Below are positions 55,301-64,000 of a stretch of 64,000 bases of DNA, one piece after another (positions within the stretch are counted from its first letter, which is position 1; each line of letters opens with the position of its first letter). Source of the stretch: Ehretia macrophylla (Eukaryota > Streptophyta > Magnoliopsida > Boraginales > Ehretiaceae); NCBI GenBank assembly GCA_037974665.1, contig CM075764.1, forward strand, positions 75,656,325 through 75,720,324, read 5' to 3'. The notes under the pieces were generated by a model. The model searched no databases. It was given only the letters and a program-made list of their open reading frames with translations, and was not told the origin of the DNA. The position numbers and the translations under genes are program-made.

Positions 55301-55840
55301 GCCACTTGTCACAAGCTAGATCACACAAGACATTATAAAAAAACAATTCTTTTTTCTCCATGCATGGTGATTTTCGGCCATAGCACATCCAAGCAACACA
55401 AGAAAAGTCTTCATTCTCTTTTGTTCTCTCTACCTCTCGACCCATGCTAGAAGAAAAACATAGTGTTTTTCTTTTGCACTTTAACATACATACAAGCTTA
55501 CCTTTGTTATCGGGAAGCTAGCACATTACTCGGTTGGTGGAGTTTGCTTTTGGATGCTTGTGTGTATTGACCTAGAACCTTTGCACTTGTGAAGGAGGCT
55601 TGTCCACGCCATCCTGTTTCTATCATCCTTCTGCTATCAACGTGAGGTATACCATGTTTATCCCTCGTTTACTTTGTAATATATTTTATATATTTCTTTA
55701 TACATGTTGATTATCATGGACTTTAGATTTAGACATGTGAATACAAATGATTATGGTGTTGAAATTTTTAAAAAATTCATCGCTTTTGCTTTTGCCATAA
55801 TATGTTGTGATTTGCATGTTTGGTGAACCGATCCTTTTCA

Positions 55841-56866
55841 ACAACTTGGCAACTAAAAAGACCAAAATACCCCTGCTAACCCTTATAGCACAATTAGGCT
55901 TTTCAACATGACTTATTCCACTAAAAAGTCATTGTTGCACTCCAAGATGTAGACTGCTGAATGCAAAAGCTTGTCATACTAAGTATGACCTTTGTCTATG
56001 ACCTACTAAGCAAAATGACCAAAAATACCCCTCCATGTAACACTCACAAACAAGAAAGACTTTCCATGTACTATCTCTTTTTTGATTGCATCTTCTCCTT
56101 GAGACATCTAAATCCTTTAAGTAACCATCCACTGGATATGGAACACTTTATCTAGGGAGCGACCCTCAAGTCAAATATCCGACATACTCCTAGAGTACAT
56201 CACTAAGTTCATATTAGGATTATCTACTGGCTAATCACAAGGGAGCAATTATTCCATCACGCGACAACATGGATTCTCTATTGCATACGCACGTCCTAAC
56301 TAGTCAAACCTATATGCCCAGCATATAGAGCTGTTGACACACAACTGAGGTCTTACCCATAGTGTATCAAAGCACATGAACCTAATTTCATCAGTTCATC
56401 CATATATGCTCAAGATTAAGAGTACTGATCACTTAGTAGTATAAGACATATATTGAACTCTATCTTTGATAGTACCTTTTGGCAAGATCATACCTAAGTG
56501 GTCTACTCAATGTGTAACACACACACTAGTGAGCCTTAGTCCAGAAACCTATCAACGACCAATGCAGGTCACCCTTCACAAAAGACTAACTAACTATAAC
56601 CTAGACCTTGATAAATTGCCCAACTCCATCAATTGTTTATGAACTGATTCTTGAACCAAGTGTCTATGACTTAGACCTTCTGTGCTCAAACACTATGTAC
56701 CTAAGTCATTTACTATGGATCAAGGGCCTCTATACAATTCAATTACACACGAATAAGGTAGAGAGAATATGTACGAATGTATCCATTAATCATTAACAAT
56801 CACACTATGTATTTACTCACTGAAATGTCATGTGCTAGTGGTTTTTTGGGCATACTATTCCCAACA
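55841..56866 (-). repeat. Truncated copia-type LTR, minus strand
   Basis: Its minus-strand start is TGTTGGGAATAGTATGCCC, the family-style 5' end, at 56866, next to the Tat RNase H. The other end abuts the copia LTR end at 55840 with no terminal TG. I find no second copy of CCTTG (56867-56871) where a TSD would lie. Open frames here (55961-56155, 56608-56796) have no recognised domain. Confidence 0.6.
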
Positions 56867-57359
56867 CCTTGCTCCCAGTGTCGAGATAGTTTTTAAGCCG
56901 GCCACTAATGCTTTATATTCAACCTCGTTGTTAGACGCTAGGAATGAGAACTTTACTGAATATTGATACTCGTTCTATGAAGGGTCGACTATTACTACCC
57001 TAGCTCCACTGTCTTGTTTACTCGAAACCCCATCTACTCAGATTTGTCAAGCCAGTGAGTTATCTTCGTTTAGTATCCCTGTGTATTCTACCAGGAAATC
57101 AGCTACTACCTACGCCTTTATGACTACTCTTGGTTGATAGGTGATGTCAAATTAGCCTAATTCCACTGCTCATTTCATAAGCCAACCTAATACTTCTGGT
57201 TTGTGCAAGATTGTTTTCAACGGTACATCAATCATAACTTTGATCGGGTGAGCATCGAAATACGGTTTTAGTTTCCTAGAAGCTGTATCCAAGGCCAAAG
57301 CCATTTTTTTTATTGTTGTGTATCGAAGCTCTGCCCCCTCAACATTTTGCTGACATAGT
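56867..57359 (-). pseudogene. Tat-type RNase H region, broken
   Basis: On the minus strand YVSKMLRGAELRYT (about 57310-57356) continues the frame interrupted by S5. Then come RKLKPYFDAHPIKVMIDVPL, DSGARVVIVDPS (with a stop after it), NEYQYSVKFSFLASNN and EVEYKALVAGLKTISTLGA. The NNEVEYKAL box is a typical RNase H motif of this gypsy group. The gene is cut at 56867 by copia LTR sequence. Confidence 0.85.
57355..57359. repeat. Left TSD of solo LTR S5 (ATAGT)
   Basis: ATAGT here and at 59553-59557, exact. Confidence 0.9.
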
Positions 57360-59552
57360 TGCCACTTCCCAACTCGACACCTTCTAAAACCATGTCGAGA
57401 CGCGACAGAATTTCGGCACTTGTAACGGCTATAATATGGCCCAAAAACACAAATTTAAACCTACACAAATAATTCGTATAGCCACACAACCAACGTACAA
57501 CCACAAATATGCCCCATTCACAACCATGGGCCTCCAACATACAACCAAAGGATTTGTAGTCCGTCACAACCACATCAATATTCAACCACAATACAAGCCT
57601 TATAATGAAATACGTAAGTCTATCCTACTATACAATACAAAAGAGACTTATGAAATTCATTACAAGCCTATTAAATTACAAGTAACAACTTAAACATAAC
57701 ATATACATTATATAAAGTTAACAAGTCTCCATAGCAAATACAAAATGTTCCATGAACATAAACAACAACAAGGCAAGCAACTAAACCTCAGGCTCAACCA
57801 CATGATCAACAACAGGTTCATCAGGCACGTACTCCACATATACACATCGGACTCTCCTGAAACGATAGCAAACAGGGTGAGTTTCCACAAACTCAGAGAT
57901 GGGGGAATAAAAGAAGGTTTTGAAAAGCATTTTAGATTTCGCAAACTCATTTTGAAAACATGACATGAACAAGAACATGCAACAAGTATAATAGTGCAAG
58001 AATGTGATAACCACGTAGTAAAGATATACTCGTTCTGCTGTTGTCGTTTCCCCTAGCACCAATCACGAACCCTACCTAGGCACCAGATGTACTCCAGATA
58101 TACACCAACCTTTAACCCATACCCTCATGAAACACTCCGTTCACTCGAGATAGGGAATAGAACGTCGGTAGTCATGTCATCGCTTGGCAAGTCCTATGCC
58201 GCCCAGTGTAACACAAACTACCGTGCCTAGAATAATGGTTGTAACCATATGCATCGCATTTATATTCACACATTCAACAAAAATAGGGGAAAACAACAAA
58301 GTAGTTTGTTTCCCTGAACACACTCGCATAACATGATCGTTTGACAAGCTATCAACAAAGTAGCCAAGTACATGAACCGTATTTAACATGTATACATTAT
58401 ATTTATCTAATCCAACCACTTTAACATTATTACAAGACTTGACAACACATTCAACAATCAAAGAAGTTAATTCAACATCCTAAGCAATTCCTAGCAAAAT
58501 ACAAGCCAATTCTACAACATTAATGCAATAACTCAACCATAAACTATCCCAACCTACCTAGCATAAAACCAACTTAATGAGCATTAAATACACCACGAGG
58601 GTAGCGCCAAAAGGCCACCAAATGAGTTGACCAGCGTTGGATAGCCCACTGTCCAATGTTGGAAAAATCAGTCATCAAATATCCCCCCTATTTTTGTGTC
58701 ATTTCGCGTTATCGAACAATTGCGCTATGTGAGGTTCATATACAAGCATGTATGGACTTCATATGAAAGCTAGGAAGCTAGTTTAAACTCAAATTTAGCC
58801 ATATAATTCATCAACCAACTCAAGTATTCCAACTATAACAAGTTATGTTCTACACAAACTATTAACCAAGCAATATGTTCTCCAAGACCTAATTAGCAAT
58901 ATTTATGAACACTAATAGCAATATATAGCATAAATAATGAATTTTGAAAACTTGGTTAGAAAAATCCCCTCAACTTTTTTGCAAAATAAAGGAAAAAAGA
59001 ATCGGTAGAAAGATAGAGCGCGTCGAGACGAGTCTGAAAACGTTTGGTTTGGCCCTTGGTTCAACTCCTAACACCTTCATTTTTGCTAAAATTGCATTGA
59101 AAATACTATTCATTAAACCCTTGGTGGGTAGGCTGATGGAGAAGAAGAAAGGCTGATTTTTTAGCTTTTTAGTGTATTATTTAGCTTAAGTAGAAATCAA
59201 CAAGGCCAAAGCTAGTCAAATGCAAGTCAAATGGTCTTAAAGACTAAGTTAACCCTCTATATCGCTTCTAATATCAATTCTAACATTCTAATAAATGTCT
59301 AAGGTGATAAAAGATTAAATTAGACTTGATTTTAACTAGCATTTGCAAATTTTAATCCAACATGGTCAAAGAAGACAAAAAGACGACAATTAGCAATTAA
59401 ATAGGTTTTCAAATGCACTTTTGAACTTCTAAACGTATATAAATCATATATTTGCACATGTTAGGTACTAAAATAAATAAACATTTAATTTTTGCACATA
59501 AAAGTCAAATAAACACATAATTGCACATAAAGGTCAAACTCGGGGTCTCAAA
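57360..59552 (-). mobile_element. Solo LTR S5 in the Tat-type pol gene
   Basis: On the + strand it runs from TGCCACTTCCCAACTCGAC to GGGGTCTCAAA, where TCTCACA is expected, 2193 bp. It has no interior. It is diverged but has the same plan as the Tekay-type LTRs: an eroded donor-like site near 58966-58980, a CTCTGAGTTTGTGG block (reverse complement of 57883-57897) and an acceptor-like TTTCAG near 57860. A short acidic frame ends in VEYVPDEPVVDHVVEPEV (about 57783-57840). It is the most decayed of the solo LTRs. Confidence 0.88.
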
Positions 59553-60480
59553 ATAGTACACTGATTTTTGGTCTTTACCTTCTTCTCAGATTAGAGCTGC
59601 CGCCACTGCTATTCCCGAACTTGCTAGATATAATATAAGTTTTTCCCCATCCTTAGGTTCGAAAAACAGGGGCAGTGATGATAGATATTTCTTTAGCTCA
59701 TCAAAGGCTTCTGCGCACTCTTTCATCCATTCGAAACACTTCGAACCTCTCAAAACCTTGGATAATTAAGCACATTTGTTTGCCGACTATGACATAAAGC
59801 AGCTCAGTGTCGTAATTTCCAAGCCAAAATTTGTACATCTTTCATGCACTTTGGTAGGTCAGGGTCAAGTATAGCTTGAATCTTGGCAGGATTCGTCTCA
59901 ATGCCTCGGGCAGTTACCATAAAACCTAGAAAATTTTCAACTTTAACGCCAAAGGCACATTTTTCCAGATTGAGCTTGATTCCAAACTTCATCATTGTGT
60001 CAAAAGCTTTAGCAAAGTCGTCGAGATGATCCTCGGCTTTTTTACTCTTTACCAACATGTCATAAATGTATATTTTCATGATACGACCAACCTTGTTGAC
60101 CATTCTTTGATAGGTTGCCCCTGCATTCATTAATCCAAATGGCATTACTTCATAATAATATAACATCTTGTCAATTATGAAAATGGTATTTTCCTCGTCC
60201 TCAAGTTCCATCATAATTTGGTTATAGCCTTTAAAAGCATCCGTGAAGGTCAACAATTCACAACCTAAGTTGGCATCTACCATCTGATCAATCCTCGGTA
60301 GCGGATAGAAATCTTTTGGGCAAGCCTTGTTCAAATCTGTAAAATCAATGTAGAGTCTCCATTTTCCCAAGGACTTGGCCACAAGCACCACATTTGATAA
60401 CCATGTCAGATAAAGTATTTCTTTAATGTGGCCAGTATCCAATAGCTTATTCACTTCCTCGGCTATTATTTTCTGTTTAT
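59553..60480 (-). pseudogene. Tat-type reverse transcriptase, active site altered
   Basis: The frame 60454-59804 holds MNKLLDTGHIKEILYLTWLS, DFTDLNKACPKDFYPLPRID, LLTFTDAFKGYNQI (first catalytic Asp), MPFGLMNAGATYQRMVNKV and KIYIYDMLVKSKKAEDHLDD. YVDD should stand there, but the first of the two aspartates is Tyr (YIYD). NLEKCAFGVKVENFLGFMVT follows. The connection part continues in another frame (59800-59553: EKLILYLASSGIAVAAALI with a stop, then EEGKDQKSVY) up to S5. Confidence 0.9.
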
Positions 60481-61085
60481 CAACACTAAAGTTTCTTCTT
60501 TTTTGTTAGGTAGGTCAATAATCAGGATCAACATTTAGGTGATAAGCTATGACGCTCGGACTTATACTTGTCATGTCAATACTATCCTTAACAAATATAT
60601 CTTTATTATTTAAAAGGAAATCAGTTATACCTTTTTTATTTGCTCGGACAGTTCACTTCTAATTTCGGCCTTTTTGTGCTGCTCAGACAACTACACTTCC
60701 TCTAAACTTTCTACTGGGGTCCCTCTCTTCGAGACTCTCTTTTCATTGGGAAAATTCGATTCCCATTCAACCTAAAACTTGGGCCTCAATGAGGTTGCAT
60801 AGCATTCTCGAGCCACCATCTGGTATCCTTGGACCTCTATACCCCCTCAAGGGTTGAAAATTTGAGTACTTAGTGGTAAGTTGATGGGACTCCTTAGAAA
60901 TTATTGAGGGTGACTCTGCTCAGGATGCCATTATAAGTGGAGCTACAATCAACAATGATGAAGTTGGTTAAAATAGTGACCTTTCAGTCGTCATCTCCAA
61001 TGGTTAAGGGCAACTTGATGTATCCCTTTGCTTTATACCAAGCTCCAGTAAATCCATCCAAGGAGTTTCTCAGTGGCATCAAGCT
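60481..61085 (-). pseudogene. Tat-type protease C-terminal half and linker to RT
   Basis: On the minus strand SLMPLRNSLDGFTGAWYKAK, GYIKLPLTIGDDD, a stop, then NFIIVDCSSTYNGILSRVTL (about 60890-61085) matches the second half of a Tat-type protease (Y-N-x-I-L motif). The linker downstream to RT has further stops and little recognisable sequence. Confidence 0.75.
61081..61085. repeat. Left TSD of solo LTR S6 (AAGCT)
   Basis: AAGCT here and at 63399-63403, exact. The protease frame reads through when one copy is kept. Confidence 0.92.
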
Positions 61086-63398
61086 TGTCACACCCCGAGC
61101 CTAAGAGTCGCAGAGGTTAGGATCAGGACGCGATGGGTCAATAGCTTAATACCTATAAGATCATCAAATTACAACCTAAACATACATTACATTCCACAAA
61201 AAACTCTAAAATTTCATTGACATTTTAAAAGAAACTTCCAAAAATGGGGTTGCCCAAGTCCCTAGCAAATCAAAGTACCACCACTTGTTACAAATATACA
61301 AGGTCTAGAACTACCTACTCGTCCATAATACTTGCCCGAAATAATTCATCTAGACCTCAAAAGAATAGTAGTCTAAATTACTTACATGTCAAAGTATCCA
61401 AAAGAATATTACAATCATAAAGTGTTCAAATGTATACAAGACAATCTTCCTCAGCAAAGGTTCATCTTCACAAGTAAGCATGGATCACATTAAGCAGAAG
61501 TCAGTATCATCACATAAAACAACTTCACCCTCAACTTGAACAGTTGGCTCAGGCTCAACCTTACCTGTAATTATCAAAAAAAGGAATGAAATACACCTAG
61601 CTCAGTGAGGGATAATGGGGAAGGGGATTTTCGCAACCATTTTATCATTTCGAAAACATCTTTATAAAACCCATGCTATGCAAGTACGGACTTGTAACAA
61701 GAAACGAAATTAAACATATAACAAGTAATCAACTCTACTCTCCAAGGTCCTCCATGGACCAAGCGAGGGTAGGTACCATATAACAAAAGGATACAGTTGC
61801 ACGGACATTTGTTAGAGATGGCCAGTCTCGAATCTTTTGTCAAATCTTTCCCAAACATGCCAAACAAGAGGGCACTCCGAAGGCAACCCAAAACCATGGT
61901 AACGGAGACCGTCCTGGTAAGCCTGATGCTGCCCAAGCAAAACCGAGACTTCTACCTTAGGGTTTATTAGCTTGCATGAATCATTTAACATTTGAACAAG
62001 CACGTCACAACTCTCCAAGGAAACACACCAAGCGAGAGAGAGCACTAACAAATAAGAACACATTTGAAGGGCAATTGAGTAAGTTGCCTCCGTTAAGCAA
62101 GCATATATCACGCAATGATGTCAAGCAAGCTCATAGTAGATTCAATACTTCATCAAGTAATTCCCAATCAAGTATGACTTTATGTGCAATGCAATTTCAA
62201 CATTTATATACACCTTTATCATGCCACAAATAACCTCTTACAACCCATGAAACATACTAGTAAAGAGAAGCAATTAGTAGCACATGAAAAGAACTAAAAC
62301 GCAATGCAAATAGAATGCTGATAAAAATTCGGTTGAGTCATCCAGTTGAGTCACTCAACAGGATTTACTCAATCGGATGCAGGTTAGTGAAATCCAAAAA
62401 TCCGGTTGAGTCACTCAACCAGATACACTCAACCGGGTATGCCTCATCAAAACCCATATCCTACTTACTCCTTAGCAAATTAACATGCAATCCACTCATA
62501 CAATGTGATACATATACTAGCAAACACTCAAGAATTAAGCTATAAATGAGTTCCTATTTGCGAAATTGAGCTAGAATCAACTTGTAGTTCACCATAGATA
62601 CAAAATAGACAAGCAAGAACCTTTGTACAACCATAACTAATCCTAACCTAACTTGAACATCAATATACCTATATTAACTCATATATAAGCATCAATCTAG
62701 CATTCATGAGTAAATCCAAGTAACTAAAAGCACTACAACATACTCTAGAAACCCTAGGTCTCCATTCTAAGCTCCAATTCACAAGATAAGAAAATATATA
62801 ACCTTGGTCATGTTCAATAGATATATATAACTCATATACATGAACTACATGACTTTTATAAAGCTTTTGAAAACATCCCTCACCTTAAACTTGTGCTTGA
62901 ATGGAAGACAAATGCTAGCAAAGCTTGTAGGAACAAAAAAATGGCTTGAAAAAGCTTAGAAATAGTTTGGTCCTCATTCCCTTCTTCTTCTTCTTCTTCT
63001 TCTTTTCTTTTTCTTCTTTTCTTTTTCTTCCTTTCTTTCTCTCTTCTTTCTCTCATTCATTTTCTCTCTTTTTCCGGCTCTAGTGTATGTGTATGTGTGA
63101 GAGTTCTATTTTGCTTTGGAAGATAAGATTGTTAGGTAAGATATTTTGCCTATTAGCCAAATGACCACCTTGTCTTTTCAACTAAATGTTAACTTCTAGT
63201 TTTCCATTTGGTTGAGTTTTAATTGTTTTAGTTAGCTATACTTAATCCGTTAAAGTTTAATTATTACCTACGATATCTAAAATACCTACATATACATAAG
63301 TGAACATAAATGCATGTAAAATGATACAAATCCATGTAATTGATGCAAACACATATTAAATGATATGATATGCATATGGTATTCATGTGGGGCTTACA
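61086..63398 (-). mobile_element. Solo LTR S6 in the Tat-type protease gene
   Basis: TGTCACACCCC...GGGGCTTACA on the + strand, 2313 bp, exact TSD. On the minus strand it has donor-like AAG|GTGAGGG (about 62877-62886), a CCTCACTGAGCTAGGTG block (reverse complement of 61595-61610) and acceptor-like TTACAG near 61565. A short acidic frame KVEPEPTVQVEGEVVL follows. A CTT-rich tract lies at 62983-63060. Open frames here (61676-62545) have no domain. Confidence 0.92.
62983..63060. repeat. CTT/TTC-rich microsatellite
   Basis: Imperfect TTC and CTTT repeats within S6. On the LTR's own strand it is a purine-rich stretch upstream of the donor-like site, near where the transcribed leader would begin. 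Confidence 0.9.
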
Positions 63399-64000
63399 AA
63401 GCTGCTCATATCCAATCCCATTCTAAAAACCATGCTGAGGAAAAGCATATCAGCCGAGCTGCCAATGTCGATCATGACCCTTCTAACCATAAAGTTTGAG
63501 ATTACCACACTAATCATCAAGGGGTCATCATGCGAGAGAATGAGTCCGCTCATGTCTTCACCTGTAAAGGTTAATCTCTCTCTGCTTCTTGGAATCTTTC
63601 ATGGCAACTCATCCTAAGCTTCTCTTACATAGCCTTTTCTTGCGGCAGCGGTCTCCCTATCAACTGCCAATCTACCAGAAATAGTTTCAATCTCTGTAGT
63701 ACATCATCTTCGGCCTCCTTCTCGATCAGTGCGTAGACTACGCTCTTTCTCCTTTTGTTGCTCATTTCATTAGTTGGGCTTCCCTTTGATGTACTTCCTA
63801 AAGTACCTAACACAGATCAAGGCTTCAATTTTATCCCGAATTTCATAACATTCATTGGTTTATGCCCATGATCGTCATTAAATCGATAATATTTCTTCTT
63901 GGCCCTCTTGTCAAACGGGATAAATATCTTTGAGGGCTTCTTCAGATCATACAAATTCTTGATCTCTATCAATATTTGGCCTTTTGGCATATTCAACAGT
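63399..64000 (-). pseudogene. Tat-type gag C-terminus and protease N-terminus
   Basis: On the minus strand, reading from the window edge: FDKRAKKKYYRFNDDHGHKP, in which the residues expected for a zinc-binding end of gag are only partly kept. Then SVLGTLGSTSKGSPTNEMSN, NKRRKSVVYALIEKEAEDDV and, near 63410-63475, VMIDIGSSADMLFLSMVF, where D-I-G-S-S-A-D is a D-x-G protease active site. Several frame changes separate these pieces. The gene continues past the window edge. Confidence 0.75.

Larger units (their letters stand above)
49607..55840 (+). mobile_element. Ty1/copia element, 5'-truncated, with split 3' LTR
   Basis: It lacks the 5' LTR, gag, protease and integrase; the sequence starts in the linker before RT. 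Broken RT and RNase H, a purine tract and a 3' LTR (51209-52419 plus 54927-55840, 2125 bp) follow. Solo LTR S4 of the same family sits in the 3' LTR. No TSD can be assigned because the left end is lost. Confidence 0.88.
54922..55840 (+). repeat. Copia 3' LTR, piece 2
   Basis: Resumes after S4 in the middle of a 29-bp tandem array and ends ATCCTTTTCA at 55840, like S4's end CTTTCA. It has TATAAAAAAA near 55334 and a 41-bp tandem repeat at 55197-55300. No gene: the frames at 55259-55487 lie over these repeats. Confidence 0.8.
56867..64000 (-). mobile_element. Tat-type Ty3/gypsy element remnant, minus strand, split by S5 and S6
   Basis: Reading leftward: gag end and protease start (64000-63399), protease end (61085-60700), RT (60480-59804), RT to RNase H (59800-59553) and RNase H (57359-56867). 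The coding frame is restored across both solo LTRs when one TSD copy is kept. No LTR of its own lies in the window. Confidence 0.85.

Noticed and set aside
49607-55840. Five-base duplication for the copia element (ACAAC at 55841)
   Set aside because: The left end of the element is missing, so no partner can exist; any match would be by chance.
56867-56871. CCTTG as a TSD of the minus-strand copia LTR
   Set aside because: I could not find a second copy next to a proper LTR end between 54900 and 55900.

Overview
The window is plant repeat DNA. I found no host gene, no tRNA or rRNA gene and no CRISPR-like array. Every coding stretch I can recognise belongs to an LTR retrotransposon, and every one is broken by stops or frameshifts. 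The long TG...CA-bounded LTRs (2.2-2.6 kb, one of 3.7 kb), the tRNA-iMet primer sites, the C-terminal chromodomain-like tail on the Ty3/gypsy integrase, and the Athila-, Tekay- and Tat-type motifs point to a flowering plant. A dicot is likely; the species cannot be told from the sequence.

The left three quarters is one nested stack that can be unpacked by 5-bp target-site duplications (TSDs). The ground layer is an old + strand Athila-like element (1-3258, resuming at 46597-48041). Element B, a minus-strand Tekay-like chromovirus (3259-26560), sits in it. B's 3' LTR is split by element A, a second complete Tekay-like chromovirus (3567-13454, TSD ACTAA). B's pol gene is split by a 3.7-kb solo LTR, S1 (16788-20510). 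Eleven bases right of B lies element E (+ strand, 26577-46591, TSD GTTGT), a non-autonomous element. E's 5' LTR was hit twice, by solo LTR S2 (26994-29623) and by the complete non-autonomous element D (30321-38150, TSD GTTTG). E's interior was hit by solo LTR S3 (39857-42463, TSD TGTTG).

The right quarter is a patchwork. It holds a fragment of a fifth Tekay-like element, F (48042-49606, minus; its LTR is of the E type and it carries pol). F is joined directly to a 5'-truncated Ty1/copia element (49607-55840, +), whose 3' LTR is split by solo LTR S4 (TSD AAATA). A truncated copia LTR on the minus strand follows (55841-56866). Last comes a minus-strand Tat-type Ty3/gypsy gag-pol remnant (56867-64000) split by solo LTRs S5 (TSD ATAGT) and S6 (TSD AAGCT).

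A and B (gag, protease, RT, RNase H, integrase) are natural candidates for the protein source of D, which has their LTR type but no gag-pol. F plays the same part for E. Signals outside the usual catalogue: (1) an 18-nt stem-loop at a fixed 17-18 nt from the LTR in five elements, with a compensated base pair in the two non-coding ones; (2) an intron-like layout inside the Tekay-type LTRs, with a donor-like and an acceptor-like site about 1.2 kb apart, followed by a short acidic reading frame kept across LTR subfamilies; (3) two identical nonsense codons shared by A and B.
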